DNA of 64,000 nucleotides from contig CM040123.1 of the NCBI GenBank assembly GCA_022559845.1, forward strand, positions 317,979,933 through 318,043,932, given 5' to 3'. A model generated the notes under the pieces. The model saw nothing but the letters and a program-made list of their open reading frames with translations, was not told the origin of the DNA and did no database searches. Positions 23,664-33,108 of this stretch are shown in pieces. Source of the stretch: Amorphophallus konjac. Lineage: Eukaryota > Streptophyta > Magnoliopsida > Alismatales > Araceae. The first letter of the stretch is position 1; each line of letters opens with the position of its first letter. Position numbers and translations under genes: made by a program.

Positions 23664-25358
23664 TCAACGAAGATGTGTTGTTGGGGAGTTTGAAAATTGA
23701 CGTTTTTTTTTTTCGTTTTTATTTTTAATGATAAAGCAGTGAAAAGAGATTGGAGGAGAGAGAAAAGGGGTTATGGCTAAAGGATTGTGAGGCTCATAGA
23801 GCAGATCATGGTTGAAGACCTGGCGCGGGTTGAAAAGCCCGCGTAGGTATGTAAGCAAAGAAGGGGACCTGGGAAGATCATCAGACAATTGTCTGGCCCA
23901 GGAAGAAGATATCAGCAAAGGCTGAGACGAGTGGATGGAGAAGATGGCGGCTAATGAGCCGTCGACGGTAATGTTGAGGACGGATGAAGATCCGTCGATG
24001 ACAGGGTCCTTCTGGCGAGGACGAGGATAGTTTGGAACCTTGACAAGAGTGGTAATATTCTCTGGTATTTCGGAGATCAATGGTGGTCCTTCAAGCTGCG
24101 GAGACGAGAACATCCTTTCCAGCGCAACGGAAATGTCCCGTATGTCGAACCATTTGTCCCACTCGCATTTCGGATCTTTGATCTTGCCTCTTTTGGTGAT
24201 CCTCGGACATTTTTCAGCCAAATATACAGCATGTGATCCCCCATATGCTTCTCGTGGGTGATCTCCCATCTGAACAACGGGCCCTCTGTTGAAGTGGTTT
24301 GATAGAGTCCACGTGAGGGGCTTCCAATCTGCCTTGAACGGTCCTTTGAAGCCTAGGCCAAACCTGCGGTTCGGCCTAATTTCCTTTGGCGGTTTGAGCA
24401 TACCCTGTAACTGTGCGCCCAGACCTTTTCCTTGTTGATAGCCGATGTTCCTCATAATCTCCCAACCTTTGGAGTGAAAAGGGAGACATGATGTTGTGGT
24501 TGCCCTGACCGGCTCCTTTGGTGCTAGTGGAACATGAGATGGATCACGTACGTCCAGCAGTGACAATATGGGCCGATGAGGCGGCCAAACAGAAGGCAGA
24601 GAGGTGTTGATAGCATCCACTGTGTGAAGGACAGGTGTACTGACCACTTTAATAATTCTCCCATTGTAAGGAAACTTCAGGCACTGATGGTTGGTGGAAG
24701 GCACAGCGTCCATGGCTTCGATGTAAGGGCGACCCAGTATAGCCTTGAATGTGGGGTCCATGTCGAGGACATGGAATTCCGTGGGAATTGACATGGGGCC
24801 TAGTTCTGCCTTCAGAATAATCATCCCCTGCGGCGGCCTTTTGCTATTGTCATAAGCCGTGACCGTGATCGAGGAAGGTCTTATTTGTTCCTCGTTGACC
24901 CCACACAACTGAAGAGTGCTCATGGAGATCACATTTATGGATGCACCCGTGTCCACAAGACACGGGTTTATGGATACCACATTAATTTTTATTGAAATGC
25001 ACAATGCATATTTCCGAGCTTCCTTGGGAGCGAGCTCGTAGTTGTGAAACATGATGGCTGGTTGTGTGTCTGTTGGGGTCAGGACGGTCGAAATCTTCTC
25101 CACGGGGAGGTCTTCATTAACCATGACCTTTTGAAGATATTCCATCAAGGCCGCCTGGTGGCATGTGGATCTTCGAAGTAGCTCTAGGATGGAGATCCGG
25201 GCAGGTGTCTTGTCCAAGTGTTTCAATAGATCATACTGTATTCCAGGGATAGCTCTTTCTGGTTGTTCTGCATCATCCTTCTTTGGCTGAGATTGCTCGG
25301 GATTCTGACTGTTGTGGGGGAAAACCCTGTGGAAAATCCTTCCACTGCGGAGCACCAT
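23664..25358 (-). CDS. pro: Tat protease with G-patch domain
   Basis: ATG at 25358 (MVLRSGRIFH), 564 codons. A conserved helical segment (TPARISILELLRRS, about residue 50) precedes an aspartic protease with DTGASINVIS (active-site Asp near 24950) and ILGRPYIEAM. A G-patch follows (GYQQGKGLGAQLQGM, about 24390-24450), which in related elements is an RNA-binding motif. It overlaps the gag frame at 25273-25358 and the pol frame near 23664-23715 in different frames; an 11-base A run (minus strand) at 23703-23713 lies exactly where the pol frame takes over. The shifts may be natural recoding sites or slippage mutations; I cannot decide. Confidence 0.85.
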   Translation of the reverse strand: MVLRSGRIFHRVFPHNSQNPEQSQPKKDDAEQPERAIPGIQYDLLKHLDKTPARISILELLRRSTCHQAALMEYLQKVMVNEDLPVEKISTVLTPTDTQPAIMFHNYELAPKEARKYALCISIKINVVSINPCLVDTGASINVISMSTLQLCGVNEEQIRPSSITVTAYDNSKRPPQGMIILKAELGPMSIPTEFHVLDMDPTFKAILGRPYIEAMDAVPSTNHQCLKFPYNGRIIKVVSTPVLHTVDAINTSLPSVWPPHRPILSLLDVRDPSHVPLAPKEPVRATTTSCLPFHSKGWEIMRNIGYQQGKGLGAQLQGMLKPPKEIRPNRRFGLGFKGPFKADWKPLTWTLSNHFNRGPVVQMGDHPREAYGGSHAVYLAEKCPRITKRGKIKDPKCEWDKWFDIRDISVALERMFSSPQLEGPPLISEIPENITTLVKVPNYPRPRQKDPVIDGSSSVLNITVDGSLAAIFSIHSSQPLLISSSWARQLSDDLPRSPSLLTYLRGLFNPRQVFNHDLLYEPHNPLAITPFLSPPISFHCFIIKNKNEKKKRQFSNSPTTHLR

Positions 25359-27962
25359 TGTCTGCGGCTTTTGTACCTCTGTGGGGGTAGCAGTGAGTTT
25401 TTAACAGGGGTTTGAGGGGTAGTAGTGGAGGAATGGTTGATGAAGCAGGGGTGATGACGGGAGCAGGGATTCTGATGAGGGGTTTGTTAGGTGGCGACAT
25501 GGTGGAGGTAGAGGGGATATTGCGCGGATTATGAAGGATAAGGGGTCTAGAAGGTGGCGGTGGAGACGAAGTAGAAGTGGGTAGGACTTGAAGTGGGCAA
25601 TGATTTTGAAGTGGGTGATGGGTAATGAGTGGTTTCGAAGGCATTAGTGGTGATACGGTGGAGAAAGACGGGGTTATGTATGGTTGACGGATGATAAGGG
25701 GTTTAGAAGGCGTAGGGGTAAATGTGGTAGAGGTGGATGGTAAAGTGATGGAGTGAGAGAAGATGAGAGGGTGTGAAGGCGTAGTGGAGAGTGTCGGTTG
25801 ATAGGAGGTCGGGGTACGGATGAGAGGGCGTAATGGTAGTGGAAATGGTGATGGTGATACTGACGCGAGTTGATGAGAGAGAGGTGCTACCCGGGCAAGG
25901 TGAGGGGGTTGCATGACGATAGGGTTGGAAGTAGAAAGAATGGAGGTACTTTCCTGGTGCCACGCCTGCTCTCTCCCGACTTCCGGGAAGGAGGAGATGG
26001 GGTTAACCTGATGATTGGGCTGTTGGTGCTCCGGTAGTGGATTCTGGATTATGCCCATGTCGGGCTGTTGTTGTGGGGCCTGCTGAGCCTGCTGTTGTTG
26101 TTGTGGTTGCTGTTGCTGTTGCTGTTGTAACTGCTGTTGTGGCCTATGAGGAGGTCTCCTAGCCTTGAGAGCCGCGACGTATCGTCTCATCTCATCCCAA
26201 TCTATTTGATGTTCATCATTCATATCATGGATGTAATCTTTGAAATGGAAGCAGTAATCCACCGTGTGTCCCGGCTGCCTGTGGTAGACGCAGTATTTGG
26301 AGGTATCAACATTGGGGGCCACGCGGGCCTTTCTCTGGGTAGGGCGAGTTGGTTTGATGCCATGAGGGCGTTAAAAATGTCTGCTAAGGTTTCCGGCAAT
26401 GGTGGATAGTAGGCTCTCTTGGGACCGAGCGGCCTCCTTTGTTGCTGTTGGGGACCATAGTTCTCCAGGGGTGGAACTTGGTTGTACTGAAGCGGTGGTT
26501 GTTGTTGCTGAGGTTGTGGTTGTTGTTGCTCGGGTTGGCGTAATGGAGGCATATTATCCTGGGGTGGATTATTTTGGGGTGGAGGACGAAGAGGGAAAGG
26601 ACCCGGTTGAAGGGGAAGTCGGGGCATTTGTGGAGGCCTTGGGTTGACTGCATAGTTGGCATTGTTGACCGCACTGACTTGCTCATTTGTCACGACCCCT
26701 TCTGTGGCTCCGCCCGGGACACCAGCGCCTGTCTTTCTGACCACTTTGGGCTTCGGCGACTCAAACATGTTCATGATGGGGGAGTCTTTTAGCTGGGTTT
26801 GGATGTATCGGGCCCTTTCATAGAGTTCCTCCATTGTAGTAAGTTTATTCATGGCCAGGACATATCTGAACTGTGGGGTTGCATTAGACACAATCATCTT
26901 CACTTGTTCGGGCTCGGAGAGGGTATCCCTTATTCTTTCCGCCAGAGACCTCCATCTATTAGCATATCGGACAAAATCCTCGTCGGGTTTCATCTTTTCG
27001 GCCACTAGGTCGGTAATGGAGAGTGAGGGACCGACCCTATCCCTATATTTCTGCAAGAACCTTCTCTGGACTATTTCAAAATTCTCGGCCTCGCGGGGCT
27101 CCAGAGAATAGAACCACTCAAGCGCGGGACCATCCAATGATCTCCGAAAGAGGTATGCCAGGGACCTCTGATCGTTTTGCCAATAGGAGGATTCATACAT
27201 GAAATCCTTGAGGTGAATGAAGGGGTTGCCGGTACCATTGTATCTGCGGTACGTGGGCATTTCGGAGGGGGGAAGATGAATGACGGGAAGGATTGGCAAA
27301 GTAACCTCTGGGGTGGCTTTCACGTCCACCATTCTTCTCAGATTTTGAAACTGCTCGTCCATACGGTTGAACCTATTAAGGAGCGATTGGGCGAGCTCCT
27401 CTGGAGGTGAAGGTGGCACTTGCCACTGGGGGAGAAACTGTCTTCCGGAGACTTGAGGGGGGAACCCAGAATGAGAGGGAGCTGTCGGACCGCCGACAGT
27501 TGGCCCCGGCTGAAGCGGTGTCTGGGGAACAACGGGAGTTTGAGATTGTGATGGGAACTGGAATGAGGGTGGTTGTTGGCTCGCTTATCCTTGAAGCGAG
27601 GGAGACTGGATGGCTTGCGCCAACGAAGGAGATGGAATGGCCTGCACGGACTCTTGGAGAGGCGCGATGGCCGGAGTTGACTCCTGGGGCGTGGGGGAAA
27701 CAGATTTCCCTTTTAGAATGGCCTGGAAGGCCCGGAGCTGTTCATAGGTAAGCTCCGTGTTGGCGAGGACGCCCAGTAAGGAAGTGATATCCTGTGGCGG
27801 GGACGTGTCCCCGGCAATAACCTGCACCTCATGCGAGGGGTCATGAGAAGGACCCGAATCCATAGCATAGACTCGCGGGTCGACTGACAAACCACGGCTA
27901 GGGTGGTTCTCCTCAAAAGACTCGTGAGACATGCTCACAGTTTTCCCAGAACGTAAAAACAT
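25273..27962 (-). pseudogene. gag: Tat Gag, one stop and one frameshift
   Basis: ATG at 27962 (MFLRSGKTVSM). An in-frame TAA at 27585-27587 splits the N-terminal part from the rest, with the same frame continuing. The capsid-like gag domain is at about 26860-27300 (MPTYRRYNG, AYLFRRSLDGPALEWFYSL, DLVAEKMKPDEDF). A long Pro/Gln linker follows. A one-base shift near 26325-26335 moves the frame to the zinc-knuckle part (YCVYHRQPGHTVDYCFHF, C-X2-H-X4-H-X4-C type, about 26250-26300), then a Ser/Thr/Pro-rich tail to 25273. Gln-rich runs at 26060-26140 and 26420-26540 are CAG/CAA repeats and could have expanded. Confidence 0.85.
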
Positions 27963-28540
27963 ACACTAGCAAGTAGGTAGCAGAGATTATCAAACAAGTG
28001 GATGCCTTTACGCCCCTTTTTTTGTGTTTTGATTTTGATGATTTTTTTTTTTGTGTTTTTAACAAGATCCGAAGTTCACACAAAATGGGGACCCTAGTTT
28101 ATTTTTGTTTCACCGCCGTGTCAGCTAGGGTCTCTCGTCTCACCACGAATGAAATGACTAACTCCGGGGAACTTCAATGGTACAACCAGCCCAGTGAACG
28201 AAGAGGAGATTCTTCGATGTCGGGGACTTACGGAGGTCCCAGTGTAGGAGATTCTAGTCCGTTGAGAGGAATTCCCAAACGGAGAGTCCTTCCTTCACCG
28301 GGAAAGGGTGATCCTCAAAAAATGAAAAAAGGATAGAAAAGAGGAATGGATGTATGCAATGGAATGCTGACAGATATATAGAGTAAGAAAACAACAGAAA
28401 TAACAGACATATAATAAACAAACAACCAATCACAACTGATAGTGCTGCCGTGAGCACAACGGGGGCGCGCGCGGGCGCCAAGGTGGAGAGGCACGGGGGG
28501 TGCCGAACTTGCAAGGGTAGCCGAAAGGAAGCAGTAGAGG
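27963..28540 (-). other. 5' leader of the Tat element
   Basis: Untranslated leader between PBS and gag. It contains homopolymer-rich tracts but no recognisable gene. Confidence 0.5.
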
Positions 28541-28559
28541 TCCCACCGTGATCGCCAAT
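28541..28559 (-). promoter_or_regulatory. Primer binding site of the Tat element
   Basis: Minus strand TTGGCGATCACGGTGGGA, one base from the LTR end. Tat elements use a PBS starting TGGCG, usually attributed to tRNA-Arg; I have not matched it to a tRNA here. It places the LTR boundary at 28561. Confidence 0.6.
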
Positions 28560-28750
28560 CTGTGAGCGACGTCACGCGGTTCGGGGAAGAGCGGAGAGGA
28601 CGCGAGCGCGCGCGGGCTCCTCTTTTTTTTTTTTGGTGTTTGTTTTGTTTGCTGCAACACAGAAATAAGAGAAGAGAGAGAAGGGGCCACCACGGGAGAT
28701 TGCTCCGGCGGGGCGAGCGGGACAAGTGTGATATAGCAAAATATGGGGGT

Positions 28751-29212
28751 TAAACGGCCATAGCGGGAAGTGACTCGCTGCGGCCTCGGGGGGACGGAAA
28801 TGGTGCAAAAATTAAATAACAAGAATTGAAACGGCCATTGGGGAAGTGACTCACCGCGGCCTCGAGAATATGAGCAGATAATAAGATGATAGAATATAGA
28901 GAGAATACAAAGAGCAGGAATTTAAACGGCCATTGGGGAAGTGACTCGCCGCGGCCTCGAGAACACAAACAGATAAGAATATAACGTATAAAAATGTGAA
29001 TTTAAACGGCCATTGGGGAAGTGACTCGCCGCGGCCTCGAGAACACGAATAGATAAGAATATAACATATAAGAACGGGAATTTAAACGGCCATTGGGGAA
29101 GTGACTCGCCGCGGCCTCGAGAATATGAGCAGAATATAACAGAGTATAAAGAGAATATAAGAACGGAAATTTAAACGGCCATTGGGGAAGTGACTCGCCG
29201 CGGCCTCGAAAA
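28751..29212. repeat. Tandem repeat, six units with a 40-bp core, in the Tat LTR
   Basis: A core beginning TTAAACGGCCATTGGGG and ending GCCGCGGCCTCGAG occurs six times, with core starts near 28751, 28828, 28921, 29001, 29081 and 29171 (spacings 77-95 bp). Units 3-6 are almost identical in the core; the linkers (AT-rich, GAATATAA-like) are looser. It lies downstream of the TATA box, so it should be in the R/U5 or leader part of the RNA. The conserved core is itself rich in complementary segments (CGGCC, GGCCG). Confidence 0.9.
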
Positions 29213-29839
29213 CAAGATGTGATCGTCAGGGGCCGAAAGACCCCAAAATAAGAAAGTGATCGCGCCTACCTCAAGAGCGGGAGATGGCGGGTTGCTTCTT
29301 CCTCTCCCTCCGGCCGGCCGACGGAGAGGGCTTTCCTCGGCTACCCTTGCAAAACAACGACAAACAAATGACAAGTGGATTAGAAAGACGGAGGTGTAGT
29401 ATTCAAATCCTTGCGAAAAAAAATAACGAAATGATGGCAAGACACACACCTAGTTGGTGTTATCTTTTAAACCCCTCTCGGACTCGAGTAGGAGGAAAAT
29501 GAGATGATGGATGTAAGAAGTGTATAAGAAAAGGCGCCCTTATAAAGGGGGATAGTGGATGCAAGATGATGAATGCAAAAGAACTACGAAGAAAAGGAAA
29601 GAATTGGCTTATTGGATGTGCCGATGGTGAAATCCGGCGGAGCTCCGGCAGCGTGGGGACGACGTGGAAGCGCGGTGGATGAAGACGACCTTCCTCTCGC
29701 GAGCGTGAGCACCCGAGAAGCCGGCAGAACCTCCACCTACAAAAGAACCCACGGGTTAGAAAATGACTCCGTAGCCTCTGGGCTCCGGCAGCCTATCGGA
29801 TCACTTCTAAGCTCCTCTAGAACTGAGGGGGTGGGCCTC

Positions 29840-29848
29840 TATTTATAG
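29840..29848 (-). promoter_or_regulatory. TATA box of the Tat LTR
   Basis: CTATAAATAGAGG on the minus strand, a near-perfect plant TATA box. The first inverted repeat of U3 begins only 14 bp upstream of it. Confidence 0.7.
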
Positions 29849-29861
29849 AGCTCCGGAGGGT

Positions 29862-30495
29862 GGAGGCGTCCAGGACCCTGGACACCTCCATCAGGGCCGA
29901 ATTAATATTTTATTCTATTTTTATATATTTTTTGGAATACTTTTGTGGGGGCGTCCAGGGTCCCGGACGCCTCTAACAGGTCCACCGAAAATCGACGACG
30001 GCCGCACGCGATTTGGCACAACGCGTGGTTTTGTGAGCGGCGCCTCGTGATTCAGAAATGGGCGCGTCCAGGGGCCTGGACGTCTTCAAAATTTATATTT
30101 TTCCACACACGACAAACCGTCGTTCGGTGGCCGGCGCCTGTGAGAGAGTTGATGGAGGCGTCCATGGGCCTGGACGCCTCCATAAATATATTATTTTATA
30201 TTTATTTTATTTGTCTTTTGTGCCAAGTCTGGCATTTTGATTTTTTATAATTGTTTTTATGGAGGCGTCCAGGGGCCTGGACGCCTCCATTAATACATAT
30301 ATATTTTTATTTATTTAATTTGTTTTTTTTATGCCAACTGGCATTTTACACACATTTTTTTATTTTTGTTTTTATGGAGGCGTCCAGGGGCCTGGACGCC
30401 TCCATTAATATATATATTTTTTATTTAGTTTTGGGCCCTGAGAAAATAATAAAATAAATTAAAAAGATGGGGGCGTCCAGGGGCCTGGACGCCCC
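29862..30495. repeat. Array of seven inverted repeats (GGCGTCCA-N6-TGGACGCC) in Tat U3
   Basis: Units at 29862-29889, 29948-29973, 30061-30084, 30154-30181, 30261-30288, 30376-30403 and 30470-30495 (spacings about 86-115 bp). Most are perfect or near-perfect hairpins with 8-11 base arms and a 6-base centre (AGGGGC-type). Arms change together: GGAGGCG/CGCCTCC in five units, GGGGCG/CGCCCC in the last. The DNA between units is AT-rich and only loosely repeated. Confidence 0.95.
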
Positions 30496-30748
30496 TATTA
30501 AGACCCACCCGGGTCCTAGTCAGCGGCCGCCCGGCAGACAACCTTCTTGGTTCCGGAACCTCCTGATGCGTTCGACTGGTGTTGATGCAGTCCGACTGCC
30601 GTGACGGGACGATTCCGAATGCCGAAAAAGGCAGAAGAAGACCCAAGAAAAGGAAGCACTCGAGTGATTCAAAATGCGTAAGCCGTTGCGGGGCGTCGTA
30701 TAGTAATATGAGACTTTCTCAGGAGACGTCAAGAATGGCGTGTCTACA

Positions 30749-32130
30749 TCCGTGTAAAGTCAGTCTCATGATCGAGATCCCATCTCGAGTTGACTTTACA
30801 ACCACATATCCTAGGGACATCGTAAAGTAATACACAATCACATATTTACGCTCAAATACCACTTTATTAATAATGAACAAGATCGTACATTTATCGGGCC
30901 TACCCGACCCTAAATTGGCCTGTAGCACACCAATACTAACAATTCTTAACCGCCGGTTCATTCTTCCTCTGTTGGCCGATTCAAGGGGAGGCTTCCTCTC
31001 CTCTCCTTACCGTCGATTTAAAGGGGGTTTTCCCCCCTTCCTAGCCGATTCAACGAGGCTCCCCTCCTGGCTGATTCAAGGAGGTTCCCCTCTCCTGGCT
31101 GCTGATTCAAAGGGGGTTTTACCCCCTTCCTGGCCGCCGATTCAAGATGGCTTGCCCTCACGTACTAGGCCGTCGATTCAAGGAGGTTTCCCTTCCCCTC
31201 ATTAGGCCACAGGATCAACCACATGCCCTCGTGCTGACCGCTGTGTCACTTTCCAACGCTCCGGTCCATTGCTGAAGTCTTTGATCACTCTCCGATCCCC
31301 GAGGGCTTACTTCCTCATAGCATGGTCCCCGGGTGATCTCCCTTAAAGGGGTGCATATTAATGGCCGCAAAGTTCAGCGATAATCTCAGTCTGCGTTTCA
31401 AAATCGAGATCGCGGCTCCTCGTAAGTCATTGGAGCCCCTCGTTGGCTAGCCTCGGGGTTTCCGTGTTCAACTCAGGTCCTTGGAGGTCGCCGCTTTGTG
31501 TGCATCCTTCTTATTTTGGGGCCGTCTCGGGTCATTTTCGTGGATGAGTACTTAATTCACACCCCCTGAACACTCTGCGTCTAGGAGAGATGTTGCTAGA
31601 TTTTTGCCGAAAAACTTGAACAAATTGCAAGACTAACAACAAAAATGAATGAACTGAATTAAAGATCACTATGACAGATGCACGGCGGCATATAAAATTG
31701 ATGACACAAAAAAAATGGTGCAGCGGTGACCATGATTTTAAGAATTGTTAAAAACGAAGATAAAAAAAGAATAGAAGGAGAATCCTCAGATGACTCCAGA
31801 ATTTTCTAAATGATCCATTCCATGCCATGTAACCGCCGATAAGACCTCGCACGAGCTTCAATTCTCGCATGCTTGCTTGCCATAATTCCCTGGGTATATC
31901 AAATGGTGAGCTGTGGAAACCCGGGTTATGCCCAGGTGAAAACTCTCACTACGCGTGAGTGAAACACTCCTCCTCGTACCGGGGCCATCCTGTATGGGCG
32001 CGTGACGAAACTCTTGCATGTTAGACGTAAGAATTCATGAAATCATTCTCACGCGCTTCGTATCATTGCATTTCATACCACTTCTAAAATAGAAACCACG
32101 AAAAAACAACAATAGAGGCTCGCTGGTATA
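30749..32130. other. Unassigned repeat-derived DNA right of the Tat LTR
   Basis: No coding region is supported. It holds a hairpin minisatellite (30970-31205, listed separately), a palindromic region near 30775-30795 (CGAGATCCCATCTCG) and GC-rich blocks that look like leader or LTR DNA of further elements. Element ends are not recognisable. Confidence 0.35.
30970..31205. repeat. Minisatellite of about seven units with G-run/C-run hairpins
   Basis: Units of about 26-41 bp begin GCCGATTCAA and continue with an A/G run followed by a complementary C/T run (for example AAAGGGGGTTTTCCCCCC and AAGGAGGTTTCCC). Unit starts lie near 30977, 31012, 31044, 31069, 31100, 31137 and 31172. The G/C arms vary in length together. 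Confidence 0.75.
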
Positions 32131-32138
32131 AAGGGTTA

Positions 32139-32544
32139 GTCGACGCACTGGGCGCAGTGCGTCGACCCACCTCTGGTCAGGGCAGCTAGCCTGAAGCCCC
32201 CTGCGTTAACGCAGGAAGCCCACCGCGTCGACGCACCCTCTTTCAAACCCACTAAAAGAAAAAAAGATAAAACAAAGAAACAAGAAGGAGATCAAGGGTG
32301 TGTCGACGCACCTTAATCAGTGCGTTGACGCAACCCAATCCTCCCTTCTGTTTGCCCTATTCATAGCTTTTTTTAAAAAAAAAGTACAGAATGGGTGATC
32401 CGGCAGGGGAGAGGCCGTCGGATCATGGCCCCATGGGCCACTTGATCCGGCTCGCCCCTCTCCCTCATGCCACTTTAAAAAAAAATATGTTGATCCGGCG
32501 GGTAGGTGCCGTCGGATCATGGCCCCATGGGCCACTTGATCCGA
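32139..32544. repeat. Inverted-repeat cluster upstream of a TATA box
   Basis: A perfect 12-bp stem at 32139-32166 (GTCGACGCACTG, loop GGCG), palindromes at 32201-32214 (CTGCGTTAACGCAG) and 32225-32234, a stem at 32302-32329 and two units of about 53 bp (32397-32449, 32492-32544) built from GATCCGGC, GCCGTCGGATC and the palindrome TGGCCCCATGGGCCA. It looks like U3 of a plus-strand LTR ending at the TATA box at 32573. Confidence 0.8.
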
Positions 32545-32572
32545 CGCGCACCCCCCCCCCTCCCCCCATTCT

Positions 32573-32584
32573 CTCTTATATAAA
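32573..32584 (+). promoter_or_regulatory. Candidate TATA box of a plus-strand LTR
   Basis: TCTTATATAAAAAAG after a C-rich tract; about 30 bp downstream of the inverted-repeat cluster. The LTR ends themselves are not recognisable. Confidence 0.4.
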
Positions 32585-32936
32585 AAAGAAAAAAAACACT
32601 CGCATACTTACATTCAAAGACACATACACTCACATAACTCATGCACTAAAAATAATAATAATATACATATACTAAATGGATAAAAAAATAAAAGAGAATA
32701 ACAGGAAACAATAACTAAAGAAATAAAGAAAAACATATCTATAAAAAGAGAAATGTGATGATAAACACGATCGATTTCCATTCCGGAGCCCTCACCTCTC
32801 TAAACCTAGTGTGAAGGATATATCAATTATGCCCCGGTCAGTCGTGCTTGGACCTTGGGGACTACCCCCATCATGGCCATGGCCCGACTTTACCCTGGGC
32901 CGATAACTCACTAAATATAACCCACTCTCGCTAGGG

Positions 32937-33108
32937 TCTAACCCTGATTCTTGTATATATCAAACTTGTCGTGCCTCGACAGACAATGGATCTAACCCCG
33001 ATTCCTCATCGTTTATATCAAACTTGTCGTGCTTCGGCAGACATTGGGGTCTAACCTCGATTCTTCATCATTTATATATCAAACTTGTCATGTCTAGACA
33101 GACATTCG
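32937..33108. repeat. Three tandem units of 54-59 bp
   Basis: Units start TCTAACC(C/T)(C/T)GATTC and contain ATATCAAACTTGTC and GACAGACA near the end: 32937-32990, 32991-33049, 33050-33108. They lie downstream of the TATA box at 32573 and may be part of a leader or U5. Confidence 0.75.

Larger units (their letters stand above)
11303..30748 (-). mobile_element. Tat-lineage Ty3/gypsy retrotransposon (autonomous type), with nested insertion
   Basis: Read on the minus strand: 5' LTR (28561-30748), PBS, leader, gag, protease with G-patch, RT, RNase H, a second RNase H, integrase (ending 13071), then a long non-coding part. The second RNase H and the separate protease frame identify the Tat lineage (Ogre/Retand relatives). 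No 3' LTR with the same ends occurs between here and the left edge, so it is either deleted or lies outside the window. If the PMD cassette at 5415-11302 belongs to it, the element reaches at least 5415. A 6.75 kb gag-only element is inserted in the integrase at 13692-20439. Confidence 0.8.
28561..30748 (-). repeat. 5' LTR of the Tat element
   Basis: On the minus strand the LTR begins TGTAGACACGCC at 30748 and ends GCTCACA at 28561. The start resembles the start of the second Tat LTR (TGTTGACACCCG at 38784), which supports the outer boundary. From right to left it holds U3 with seven inverted repeats, a TATA box (29840-29848), then R/U5 with a six-unit tandem repeat. No second copy is found left of the element, so the boundary rests on these comparisons. 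Confidence 0.6.
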
